Below are positions 24,759 through 32,248 of a stretch of 40,652 nt of DNA, piece by piece. A program made the position numbers and the translations under genes. The notes under the pieces were generated by a model. That model had not been told where the DNA came from, ran no database searches, and worked only from the letters and a program-made list of their open reading frames with translations. The stretch comes from Anaerolineales bacterium. Lineage in GTDB: Bacteria > Chloroflexota > Anaerolineae > Anaerolineales > Villigracilaceae. Location: contig JALHUM010000134.1 in the NCBI GenBank assembly GCA_022865905.1, positions 1 through 40,652 of the forward strand, in the 5' to 3' direction. The first letter of the stretch is position 1, and each line of letters opens with the position of its first letter.

Positions 24759-24868
24759 ATATTGGCGGCATTTTCAGCCGTTTCCACATGGATATGAGGC
24801 GGTTCGTTGTCCTCGCGGCTGAAAAAGAAAAAGCGGTGTGGCCCAATCACTCGCACGGTAGGGGACAT
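24755..24868 (-). CDS. short DUF4160 protein (about half the usual length)
   Basis: A 37-codon frame reads MSPTVRVIGPHRFFFFSRED, then NEPPHIHVETAENAANI and TGA. The start, RFFFFSRE and PPHIHVE are typical of DUF4160, but the usual domain continues for about 40 more residues, which are missing. It may be truncated or a natural short form. The stop overlaps the DUF2442 ATG, which suggests translational coupling. There is no Shine-Dalgarno site; a TATAAT lies 6 nt upstream of the ATG. Confidence 0.7.
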   Translation of the reverse strand: MSPTVRVIGPHRFFFFSREDNEPPHIHVETAENAANI

Positions 24869-24874
24869 ATTTAG

Positions 24875-24880
24875 ATTATA
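24875..24880 (-). promoter_or_regulatory. -10 box of the DUF4160-DUF2442 pair, apparent leaderless start
   Basis: TATAAT on the minus strand is 6 nt from the DUF4160 ATG and no ribosome site is present, so the mRNA should begin at or near the start codon. Confidence 0.5.
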
Positions 24881-24925
24881 CAACATCTTCCAGCAATCTT
24901 TGTTTGCAAGGATGTCAGACCAAAC

Positions 24926-24957
24926 AACCGACCGAGAGCCTGCGCCCTCGGTCGGTT
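24926..24957. repeat. duplicate of the relB terminator hairpin (copy 2)
   Basis: An 11-bp perfect stem (AACCGACCGAG/CTCGGTCGGTT) with the same loop as the hairpin at 24459 lies about 58 bp upstream of the DUF4160 start. The two copies bracket the DUF4160-DUF2442 pair in direct orientation. Confidence 0.75.
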
Positions 24958-25006
24958 CATTTCACCCTATCCATCTCGCCCTGAGAGGAATCGAAGAGAT
25001 GATACT

Positions 25007-25801
25007 CTAAATGTATAGATCACGCCTGTTGTAAATCCAATATGCCGCGATCACGCTGACGACGATGATCGCCGCCGAAAGCAGCAGGTACGTCGCGTCC
25101 AGCTTGCCGGATTGGAGAAGCGCGGCGGCATCGAAAAACTTGAACGGCGTGAAATATTTCAGGAAATCCAGTTTCTCGTTCATCACGGAGACAATCGCCA
25201 GGAAGTAGGCCGTCAGGATGATGGCGACGGCGGTGGAACCGGAGCGTTTATACTGCTTCATGGCGCAGCCCAACAGCAGCCCGATGGCCAGGAAGATCAG
25301 CTCGATTACGAACATGCCCTCCATTTCGAGTGCCAGGAAGTTATAGAAGGCCTGGTCGGGGTCATACGATTGCACCGCCGCCAGCGACACTACCCAGGTG
25401 ATCAGCACGAAGGCGATGCAGTTGACCAGAGCAGCCAGCCCCTTGGCTGTGACGACCCTGCTGCGCGTTACCGGCAGCACCAGCGAAAACTCGACCGTCT
25501 TGTCGCGCTCTTCTTTGGAGATGCTGTCGCTGCCCCACATGGCGGCTGCGATCGCGGCCATCAGTCCAAAGTAGATGAACATGACGCCGTAGAAACCGCT
25601 GATCGTCGTCAGGTTAAAGGCGCTCATGCTCAAGGCATCCAGCATCGCCGGGGGCATCGAATCCAGCATTTTCAGCAGCTCGGGATCGCCGGCAAAGGCG
25701 GAATATTTGGCCCCTGCCATAAAGATCAGCAGCATAATTATTGCGCTCCAGATCAACAGCGATTTGAGGTTGGCTTTTAGTTCACGAAGAAAAATGTTCA
25801 T
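25007..25801 (-). CDS. ABC-2 type transporter permease (copy 1)
   Basis: The 264-residue protein has six hydrophobic segments. It starts with FLRELKANLKSLLIWSAIIM, has a large outside loop rich in Met (MLDSMPPAMLDALSM), then GVMFIYFGLMAAIAAAMWGSDSISKEER, the conserved EFSLVLPVTRSRVVTAKGLA segment, and a C-terminal IYNRRDLYI tail. This is the NatB/ABC2_membrane_3 style. The ATG at 25801 follows a strong AAGGAGG site; an upstream start would overlap the neighbour without homology. It works with the second permease and the ATPase of the same operon. The cargo is unknown. Confidence 0.88.
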   Translation of the reverse strand: MNIFLRELKANLKSLLIWSAIIMLLIFMAGAKYSAFAGDPELLKMLDSMPPAMLDALSMSAFNLTTISGFYGVMFIYFGLMAAIAAAMWGSDSISKEERDKTVEFSLVLPVTRSRVVTAKGLAALVNCIAFVLITWVVSLAAVQSYDPDQAFYNFLALEMEGMFVIELIFLAIGLLLGCAMKQYKRSGSTAVAIILTAYFLAIVSVMNEKLDFLKYFTPFKFFDAAALLQSGKLDATYLLLSAAIIVVSVIAAYWIYNRRDLYI

Positions 25802-25812
25802 CAGGCACCTCC

Positions 25813-26622
25813 TTATGACACTGCCGGGATGTCGCGGCGGGTGTACAGCCAATAACTGACTGCCAGGGCAATTATGGTCACCGCCACGTTGAGCAGCACC
25901 AGCGGCGTGTTAAATGCGCCGTGCTTGACGATGTAGGGCGCATCCAGGTGCTTGAAGGGCGTGATCAGCTCCAGCGCCACCTCGCCAAACACGCCGCTGA
26001 ACGCGCTCAACACGTACATGCCGAAGCCCAGGCCGAGGGCATACGGCGTCACGCTGCGCACGCGCTTGACCAGCAGCGAAATGACCAGCCCAACACTCAA
26101 GAAAAAGAGTTGGAAGATCACGATGCTGAGCATCAGCAAGAGCAGCGTGGACATGTTGTACTCACGGTCCTCGCGGAAAAGCAAGATGGCTACAAAACTG
26201 CTCACCCACACGACCAGGTTGGTGATGGTCAGGCTGGTCAGCGCGGCCAGCAGTTTGCTGGTCAGCACCTGCGCGCGGCTGACCGGTTTGCTCAACAGGA
26301 AGTCCGCCGTCAATTCGCTCTCTTCGATCGAGACCAGCCCAAAGCCGTAGTTGCTGGCCTGGATCGCCAGGCAAAGTTGGACGAACATGAAGATGAAGCT
26401 GTAAAAACCCAGCACGGTGGCCAGATCCATGTTATCCATACCGAAGGCGGCCCGCAGTTCCTGCGGGTATTTTGCCAGGAATTCGTTCATCAGCGCAGCC
26501 TGGTCAGCAAATACTGGGAACAGCGAGAAAAAGAAAACGATCAGGAACGTCAAAGCCAGCGACCAGATGATCACCGATTTCAACCGGATGCGGAATTCGT
26601 GTCGGTAGATGTTTGCATTCAT
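25813..26622 (-). CDS. ABC-2 type transporter permease (copy 2)
   Basis: The 269-residue protein is built like its neighbour: YRHEFRIRLKSVIIWSLALT, a loop with NEFLAKYPQELRAAFGMDNM, then FYSFIFMFVQLCLAIQASNYG, SIEESELTADFLLSKPVSRAQVLTSK, and a C-terminal YWLYTRRDIP. The two permeases probably form a heterodimer in the membrane. The stop lies 11 bp before the next start and the gene begins 9 bp after the ATPase stop. Confidence 0.88.
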   Translation of the reverse strand: MNANIYRHEFRIRLKSVIIWSLALTFLIVFFFSLFPVFADQAALMNEFLAKYPQELRAAFGMDNMDLATVLGFYSFIFMFVQLCLAIQASNYGFGLVSIEESELTADFLLSKPVSRAQVLTSKLLAALTSLTITNLVVWVSSFVAILLFREDREYNMSTLLLLMLSIVIFQLFFLSVGLVISLLVKRVRSVTPYALGLGFGMYVLSAFSGVFGEVALELITPFKHLDAPYIVKHGAFNTPLVLLNVAVTIIALAVSYWLYTRRDIPAVS

Positions 26623-26631
26623 GGTCTCTGC

Positions 26632-27504
26632 CTATTCGTAGTAGTGCATGAAGATTTCTTCCAGCGTCGGCTCTTCGATGGTCACATCGGCAACCTGGAT
26701 GCCGCTGATCTTCTTCAGCACCGCGTTGATATCACCTTTGAAGAAGAAATGCAGCGCGCCGTTTTCAGTCTGCAAATTGGTCACCCCCGGCAGGTCAAAG
26801 GTCGCTGGGTTCAGCCCGTCAGCCATCACGTTCACCTTCTTATAGTTATTCTGCTGCAGGGTGCGGATGTCGGAGATTTCAACGATTTTTCCCTCGCGGA
26901 TGATGCCCACGCGGTTGCACAGGCGCTGCACTTCGCCCAAAATGTGCGACGAGAAGAATACGGTCACGCCGCGGGCATTCTCGGCGCGAATCAGGTCGAA
27001 GAACTTGCGCTGCATGAGCGGATCGAGGCCCGCGGTCGGCTCATCCAGGAAGAGTAGTTTGGGGCTGTGCAGCAAACCCTGGACGATTCCGACCTTCTTC
27101 TTGTTGCCATAGGACAGGTCACTAATTCGGCGGTTCATCTCCAGTTCCATGATCTCGGAAAGTTCGTGCATCCGCTGGGTGCAGTCGCAATCGTAGAAAC
27201 TGGCGGAATACTTGAGCAGGTCAATGACTTTCATGCCTTCGTAGTAATAGACTTCCGAGGGCAGGTAGCCGATATCGCGGCGGATTTCCGGGCCGTGGGC
27301 GACCACATCTTTACCAAACACTTTGGCGCTGCCGCTGGTCGGATGGATCAGCGACAGGAGCAGGCGGATGGTGGTGGATTTCCCGGCGCCATTCGGCCCA
27401 ATAAAGCCGAAGATTTCCCCTTCTTCCTCGCTGAAAGAGACATCCACGATGCCGCGCGACTTTCCGTAGTACTTGGTCAGATTGGTCACTTCGATGACGC
27501 TCAT
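26632..27504 (-). CDS. ABC transporter ATP-binding protein
   Basis: The 290-residue protein has Walker A GPNGAGKST (about 36-44), a Q-loop region, the signature segment DLSYGNKKKVGIVQGLL, Walker B KLLFLDEPTAGLDP and the H-loop in FFSSHILGEVQ, followed by a C-terminal extension of about 80 residues typical of the CcmA/NatA-like drug and antibiotic exporters. The ATG at 27504 is preferred over a GTG at 27513 because AAAGGAG is properly spaced from the ATG. It drives the two downstream permeases. Confidence 0.93.
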   Translation of the reverse strand: MSVIEVTNLTKYYGKSRGIVDVSFSEEEGEIFGFIGPNGAGKSTTIRLLLSLIHPTSGSAKVFGKDVVAHGPEIRRDIGYLPSEVYYYEGMKVIDLLKYSASFYDCDCTQRMHELSEIMELEMNRRISDLSYGNKKKVGIVQGLLHSPKLLFLDEPTAGLDPLMQRKFFDLIRAENARGVTVFFSSHILGEVQRLCNRVGIIREGKIVEISDIRTLQQNNYKKVNVMADGLNPATFDLPGVTNLQTENGALHFFFKGDINAVLKKISGIQVADVTIEEPTLEEIFMHYYE

Positions 27505-27563
27505 AAGGGACACTCCTTTGAAAAAAAAATGTGGTGCTACAAGTCATACAACCATCGGGACAT

Positions 27564-27592
27564 ATTCTATTTCTAATAGGTATATTTGGCAA
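27564..27592 (-). promoter_or_regulatory. sigma70-type promoter of the ABC operon with an inverted repeat
   Basis: On the minus strand TTGCCA and TAGAAT are 17 bases apart (each 5 of 6 matches to consensus). The spacer and -10 carry a small inverted repeat, CTATT-TCT-AATAG on the plus strand at 27567-27579, which could be a regulator site. Confidence 0.6.
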
Positions 27593-27678
27593 CCCTCCAC
27601 GCCGTGAAGGGTATGGCCTTAATTTTCGGGAAAAGTAAGACAGCCGGGTTCGTCAACCTCTCCCAGGTCCAAGGAAAA

Positions 27679-28290
27679 TCAACTCAGCAACGCCTGCACA
27701 GAATGCAGCACACCGGCTGTCCCGCCTTCGACGAAGAACATGGCAACCCCAATGGCAATAAAAATTGCTCCCACCGCCGTATTGAGCGTCTTTTCTGTAG
27801 CGCGGTTCGCCACCTTGCTGAATAAAGCCCCGGACGCCATGGCCGCCAGCCCAATGATGATGCCATCCAGCCAGGGGATATGTCCCTGAAGCGTGTACCC
27901 GACCACTCCGGAAGCTGCCGAGATTGCCATGAGAGCCGTCGCCGTGCCGATGGCGGTATGGATAGGAAAATCCATCACGTAGATGAGCACCATCAGGATG
28001 GTGGCGCCTCCGCCCGTGCCGAAAAGTCCCGTGGAAATGCCAATGTAAAGGCCGATTGCAATCGTGGCCAGGATTTGATTCGTATTATTCTTGAATTTGA
28101 ACTTGGCCAAAGTGAGCTTGCGTTTTCCAAAAGCCCGGTAGAAAAAAGACAACCCCGAAAGAATAGTAAAGACGCTGAAACCGCCTTGCAGTCCCTCCTG
28201 TGGGATGAGGCTCGCAAGGTGGGAGCCGGCCTGCGCCCCGACGATGGCGCCCAGAGCCAGCCAAACCCCGGAGCGCAGCTCGATCCGGCC
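27679..28290 (-). pseudogene. TauE/SafE-family permease, C-terminal part after in-frame TAA
   Basis: In the same frame as the part at 28291-28491 the sequence continues for about 203 codons: GRIELRSGVWLALGAIVGAQ, a cytosolic loop, and the second half-repeat with GLYIGISTGLFGTGGGATIL, IHTAIGTATALMAISAASGV and the last helices. The second copy of the GxxxGxxGxGGG-like motif and the DUF81 fold are clear. An ATG at 28152 could give a half-size protein without support from a ribosome site. The complete gene would be about 270 codons, normal for this family of sulfite, taurine or sulfoacetate exporters. Confidence 0.8.
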
Positions 28291-28491
28291 TTACCGGTAA
28301 TAGTTATAGGCCACGTTGATGGACGCGATCACATCCACCAGCAGGCTGGTGCCGATGGCGGCGTGCATGGTATAGCCCAGGATGACTGCCAGGAGCGGGA
28401 CAACCACCATCACCCCGCTGCCCGCGCTGATGGCGGTAATGGTGCCGGTCAGCAGACCAATCAGAACAAGAATAATGATCTTTTCGACCAT
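28291..28491 (-). pseudogene. TauE/SafE-family permease, N-terminal part ending at in-frame TAA
   Basis: The ATG at 28491 starts VEKIIILVLIGLLTGTITAI, SAGSGVMVVVPLLAVILGY and HAAIGTSLLVDVIASINVAY, the first half-repeat of the family, and then reads NYYR-TAA at 28293-28291. The TAA is in frame with the rest of the permease, so a single base change (for example TAC, Tyr) would restore the gene. It diverges from the helicase gene, with 91 bp between the starts. Confidence 0.8.
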
Positions 28492-28568
28492 GGTTTGCGA
28501 TTCGCAGTGGGTCGGATTGTAACCTCTAACATCAATCTGCTCAAGAGAAAAAACAAGCCCTATATGGG

Positions 28569-28574
28569 TATAAT
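28569..28574 (+). promoter_or_regulatory. -10 box of the helicase gene, apparent leaderless start
   Basis: TATAAT is followed by 8 nt and the ATG at 28583. No Shine-Dalgarno site precedes the start. Confidence 0.55.
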
Positions 28575-28582
28575 TGTTCTCG

Positions 28583-31285
28583 ATGTCCCTGAACTTGCTG
28601 CTCGATTCCTGGCGCACGGACCCGTTGACGGCTCCGAACCTCCCTGCCTGGCGGATCCTGCCGCCGCGCCCCGCGGACCTGCGGCCTTTCCCCCCTGATT
28701 TGCCGCCCGCCCTGGAGGATTCACTGACGGCGCGCGGAATCACATCGCTCTACAGCCACCAGGTGCAAGCGTGGGAGCTTACACGACAGGGGAATAATAT
28801 CGTATTGGCAACAGGCACCGCCAGCGGCAAGACGCTCGGCTACAACCTGCCCGTTCTTGCAGCGTTATTTGAAAGTGCTGAGGCGCGGGCGCTGTATCTT
28901 TTCCCCACAAAGGCGTTGACGCAAGACCAGTTATCAGTGTTGCAAAAAGTACTGATAACTGATCACTGGTCTCAGATCACTTCAATTTATGATGGCGATA
29001 CCCCCCAGTCTCACCGTCCGCAAATTCGCAAGAACGCCCGCATCCTCCTGACAAACCCGGACATGCTGCATACCGGCATCCTGCCGCACCACACCAAATG
29101 GGCTGAATTCTTCCGCAACCTGAAATTTGTCGTCATTGACGAGATGCACACCTACCGCGGCGTGTTTGGCTCGCACGTTGCCAACGTGATCCGACGCTTA
29201 AAACGGGTAGCGCGTTTCTACGGGGCGAACCCGCAGTTCATCCTCACCTCCGCCACCATCGGCAACCCGGTGGAACTGGCAGGATGGCTGGTAGAAGAGC
29301 CGGTTGTGCTGATCGAGAAGGACGGCTCTTCACGCGGCGAGAGGCATTTTCTCATCTACAATCCGCCGGTTGTTGACGAAGCCATCGGCCTGCGGAAAAG
29401 ATCGCTGCTGGAAAGTGTCCGCCTGGCGCAGGATTTGCAGGCCGCGGGCGTGCAGTCTGTGGTGTTCGCCCGCTCACGGCGCAGTGTGGAGATGATTTTG
29501 AAGTATTTGCAAGAAAGCCCCACCCGGCCTTCAGCCGCCCTCCCCAAATCCTTCGGAGTTGGGGAGGGGCGAGGAGGGGAGGGGTCTCGCGGCTACCGTT
29601 CCGGCTACCTCCCCTCCCAGCGGCGCGAGATCGAAAAGGGACTGCGCGATGGCACTGTCCACACGGTCGTCGCCACCAACGCCCTGGAACTGGGTATAGA
29701 TATCGGCGGGCTGGGCGCGGCGGTGTTGGTCGGTTATCCGGGGACGATCGCTTCGACCTGGCAGCAGGCGGGTCGGGCGGGGCGCGGCGACGAACCGGCC
29801 GCGGCGGTGCTGGTCGCCTCGGCCAGTCCGCTCGACCAGTTCCTGGCCCACCATCCAGATTACTTCTTTGGGCGTTCGCCCGAGCAGGCGCTGGTCAATC
29901 CCGATCACCTGCTCATCCTGCTCAACCACCTGCGCTGCGCCATGTTCGAGCTGCCGTTCCAGAAAGGCGAAACCTTCGGCGGACGGGCGGTGGATGAGTT
30001 TCTCGAATTCCTGGTTACGAGTAACGAATCACATTTCTCGAATGGCCGCTTTTACTGGATGGCCGATTCTTACCCGGCGGCGAACATCTCCCTGCGCTCG
30101 GCCTCGCCGGAAAGTTTCATTTTGCAGGCGACCGAGGAAAATGGCCCGCGCACAGTCGGCATTGTGGACGGAGAAAGCGCCTTCTGGATGGTCCACCCCG
30201 GCGCGGTCTACCTGCACGAGGCGCAGTCGTTCTTTGTCGAAAAACTCGACCTCGATCAAAAGATCGCCCACCTGCGCCCGCTGGAAAGCGACTATTTCAC
30301 CGAGCCGCTGAAACAAACGACGGTGCAAATTCTATCCGTCACGGATCACACGCCTCGCGTCACACATGATACTAACTGGGGCGAACTGCAAGTCACTACG
30401 CAGGTGACCGGCTTCCGCAAGCTGCGCTGGTACACGCGCGAGAACCTGGGCCAGGAGCCGCTCGACCTGCCGACAACCGACCTGCAGACCACCGGCTACT
30501 GGTTCTCGATTTCCGAGAAAACTGTGGAACGCCTCAGCCAGGACGGCCTGTGGACCAATGCCCCCAACGATTACGGCCACGGCTGGCCGCGCCTGCGTAA
30601 CGCCGTCCGCGCCCGAGATGGATACCGTTGCCAGGTCTGCGGTCTAGCCGAAACAAGCCGCCAGCACGACGTGCATCACAAGGTGCCACTACGCGCGTTG
30701 ATCCGGAGTGCGACGACTCCAGTCGTCACAAAGCAGCAAAGTCAGGAGAATATGCACTCCGCTGTAGAACATACAAGCCGGAGTGAGGCGTCTCCAGACG
30801 CCGCAATGCGAAATCATGAGATTTCACGCTCCGCTATCGCCCGCGCAAATCAGATGGATAATCTCATCACCCTCTGCCCGGCCTGCCACCGCAAAGTCGA
30901 GGCCAACGTCCGCATGAGGAGTGGGCTGGCTGGGCTGGGCTACGTGCTGGGTCAACTCGCCCCGCTTTTCCTGATGTGCGACCCCAGCGACCTGGGCATA
31001 TTCACCGACCCGGCCTGGGCGTATGCCGAAAACCTGCCGTCCGTTGTCTTGTATGATCTCGTCCCGGCGGGAATCGGCTTCAGCCAGAAACTCTACGAGA
31101 TGCACGATGAGCTGCTCGCCCACGCCGAGGAACTGATACGCGCCTGCGGGTGCGCGGATGGTTGTCCCTCTTGCGTGGGACCTGCCGGGGAGAATGGCAT
31201 GGGAGGCAGGCAGGAGACACTGGCTATTCTGCGTGAACTATCAATTCCACCGGACCAGAAAATTGGCGAAACGGGGACCGTGTAA
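28583..31285 (+). CDS. DEAD/DEAH-box helicase of the DUF1998 (YprA/MrfA-like) family with HNH-like insert
   Basis: The roughly 900-residue protein has the helicase core: ATGTASGKT (Walker A, about residue 76), VVIDEMHTYRG (DExH, about 185), LTSATIGNP, the second RecA domain with VVATNALELGIDIGG and QQAGRAGRG (about 393), and the C-terminal DUF1998 part with CGCADGCPSCVGP. MrfA-type proteins are DNA-repair helicases acting on mitomycin-type damage. Unusual: between the core and DUF1998 it has an HNH-like motif, CQVCGLAE, HDVHHKVPLR, NLITLCPACHRKVE (about 682-770). Two stretches are probably repeat DNA read in frame: 29516-29587 and 30705-30832, the latter splitting the HNH-like motif. No stop arises from them. 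Confidence 0.88.
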   Translation: MSLNLLLDSWRTDPLTAPNLPAWRILPPRPADLRPFPPDLPPALEDSLTARGITSLYSHQVQAWELTRQGNNIVLATGTASGKTLGYNLPVLAALFESAEARALYLFPTKALTQDQLSVLQKVLITDHWSQITSIYDGDTPQSHRPQIRKNARILLTNPDMLHTGILPHHTKWAEFFRNLKFVVIDEMHTYRGVFGSHVANVIRRLKRVARFYGANPQFILTSATIGNPVELAGWLVEEPVVLIEKDGSSRGERHFLIYNPPVVDEAIGLRKRSLLESVRLAQDLQAAGVQSVVFARSRRSVEMILKYLQESPTRPSAALPKSFGVGEGRGGEGSRGYRSGYLPSQRREIEKGLRDGTVHTVVATNALELGIDIGGLGAAVLVGYPGTIASTWQQAGRAGRGDEPAAAVLVASASPLDQFLAHHPDYFFGRSPEQALVNPDHLLILLNHLRCAMFELPFQKGETFGGRAVDEFLEFLVTSNESHFSNGRFYWMADSYPAANISLRSASPESFILQATEENGPRTVGIVDGESAFWMVHPGAVYLHEAQSFFVEKLDLDQKIAHLRPLESDYFTEPLKQTTVQILSVTDHTPRVTHDTNWGELQVTTQVTGFRKLRWYTRENLGQEPLDLPTTDLQTTGYWFSISEKTVERLSQDGLWTNAPNDYGHGWPRLRNAVRARDGYRCQVCGLAETSRQHDVHHKVPLRALIRSATTPVVTKQQSQENMHSAVEHTSRSEASPDAAMRNHEISRSAIARANQMDNLITLCPACHRKVEANVRMRSGLAGLGYVLGQLAPLFLMCDPSDLGIFTDPAWAYAENLPSVVLYDLVPAGIGFSQKLYEMHDELLAHAEELIRACGCADGCPSCVGPAGENGMGGRQETLAILRELSIPPDQKIGETGTV
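29516..29587. repeat. in-frame repeat insertion in the helicase gene (element 1)
   Basis: The segment has a 10-bp inverted repeat (CCCTCCCCAA/TTGGGGAGGG) and encodes a low-complexity Pro/Gly/Ser stretch between two conserved helicase blocks. Its end CCCCACCCGGCC is the reverse complement of GGCCGGGTGGGG in the intergenic repeat at 35332-35408, so both belong to one family. Confidence 0.7.
30705..30832. repeat. two palindromic repeat units inside the HNH-like insert of the helicase gene
   Basis: Unit 1 (30705-30760) is bounded by GGAGTGC and GCACTCC and holds GACGACTCCAGTCGTC. Unit 2 (30780-30832) starts with GGAGTGA, ends with CGCTCC, and holds GGCGTCTCCAGACGCC and GAAATC-ATGA-GATTTC. Both are read through in frame, adding about 45 residues between the HH and the CPAC halves of the HNH-like motif. 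Confidence 0.75.
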
Positions 31286-31457
31286 TTAGTGAATGCCCTC
31301 CAGCCAAAGGAAAGGATGGATAGTTGTATGAAGCTGTTAGCCATCTAAGGCACGCCCCTCCGCCTGCCCGGTAGGCGAAGAACGCAATCCCGCTTTGGAA
31401 AGGGTGGGATTGAAGGTAGAATACAACCAGTATTTCTCCATGCGCAAGAGCGTAACA

Positions 31458-31463
31458 TACACT
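31458..31463 (+). promoter_or_regulatory. TACACT -10-like box upstream of rlmB, possible leaderless start
   Basis: TACACT is followed by exactly 8 nt and the ATG at 31472, the same spacing as upstream of the helicase and flippase-like genes. A convincing ribosome site is missing. The 31286-31471 spacer otherwise holds only a CAATCCC/GGGATTG inverted repeat. Confidence 0.4.
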
Positions 31464-31471
31464 GATAGCTT

Positions 31472-32212
31472 ATGAAAGAATTCATCTACGGCCGAAACCC
31501 TGTCTATGAAACCCTGCGCGCCAAACGGCGGGATTTTTTTCGTCTGCAAATCTCCGAGGGGGTGCAGGAAAAGGGAAAATTAGCTGAAATGTTACAGTTG
31601 TCACAGCAACGTCAAATCCCGGTCGAGCGTGTACCCCGCGCCCGGTTGGATAAGCTCTCGGATTCGCATCAGGGCGTGGCGCTGGAGGTCAGCGGCTACC
31701 CATACGCAGCGTTGGATGACATCCTCGAAAACGCCCAAAAGCGCGGCGAGCCGCTTTTTGTGCTGATCCTGGATACGCTGCAAAACCCGCAGAACCTGGG
31801 CACGCTCATCCGCACGGCGGAAGCGGTCGGCGTGCACGGCGTGGTCATCCCGTCTCACCGCGCCGCCGGGGTGACGCCTGCCGTCGTCAGCGCGTCGGCG
31901 GGAGCCAGCGAACACATGCTCGTCGCACAGTCCAACCTGGCGCAGACCATCGCAGACCTGAAGGAGGTTGGGGCCTGGGTGGTTGGCCTCGACCAAAATG
32001 GTGATTTGGTCGGGGCGAGTCATGACTCGCCCTTACAGGGCGCATTGGCTGTAGTGGTGGGCAACGAGGGCGAGGGTATCCGTCCGCTGGTAAAATCCAA
32101 GTGCGATTTCCTGCTACGCCTGCCGATGCAGGGACAAATCGAATCATTGAACGCCGCCGTTGCCGGTTCCGTTGCGTTGTACTTGGCTTACCTGGCGCGT
32201 CATCATTCGTAG
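31472..32212 (+). CDS. rlmB: 23S rRNA (guanosine-2'-O-)-methyltransferase, TrmH/RlmB family
   Basis: The 246-residue SPOUT methyltransferase has the N-terminal substrate-binding domain beginning FIYGRNPVYETLRA, and the knotted catalytic domain with LDTLQNPQNLGTLIRTAEAV (motif 1), VVVGNEGEGI (motif 2) and LPMQGQIESLNAAVAGSVAL (motif 3). These are the TrmH/RlmB signatures. RlmB methylates G2251 (E. coli numbering) in 23S rRNA. A perfect 20-bp palindrome at 32013-32032 is read in frame as GASHDSP, just before motif 2. It is a plus-strand gene following the helicase and preceding the GH1 gene. Confidence 0.9.
   Translation: MKEFIYGRNPVYETLRAKRRDFFRLQISEGVQEKGKLAEMLQLSQQRQIPVERVPRARLDKLSDSHQGVALEVSGYPYAALDDILENAQKRGEPLFVLILDTLQNPQNLGTLIRTAEAVGVHGVVIPSHRAAGVTPAVVSASAGASEHMLVAQSNLAQTIADLKEVGAWVVGLDQNGDLVGASHDSPLQGALAVVVGNEGEGIRPLVKSKCDFLLRLPMQGQIESLNAAVAGSVALYLAYLARHHS
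32013..32032. repeat. perfect 20-bp palindrome inside rlmB
   Basis: GGGCGAGTCATGACTCGCCC is perfectly self-complementary and is read in frame in a variable loop of RlmB. It belongs to the modular hairpins of this window. Confidence 0.75.
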
Positions 32213-32232
32213 GACGGGTTGGCACCCCGTCC
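32212..32232. repeat. hairpin GGACGGG/CCCGTCC directly at the rlmB stop
   Basis: A 7-bp stem with loop TTGGCAC starts at the last base of the rlmB stop codon and ends 17 bp before the GH1 ATG. There is no T tract, so it is more likely a repeat module than a terminator. Confidence 0.6.
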
Positions 32233-32248
32233 CACATCGGAGGACAGC

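Noticed and set aside
25112-27576. Long open frames on the plus strand opposite the ABC operon
   Set aside because: They are rich in Gln/His/Asp/Arg with no domain pattern and mirror the codon structure of well-recognised genes on the minus strand.
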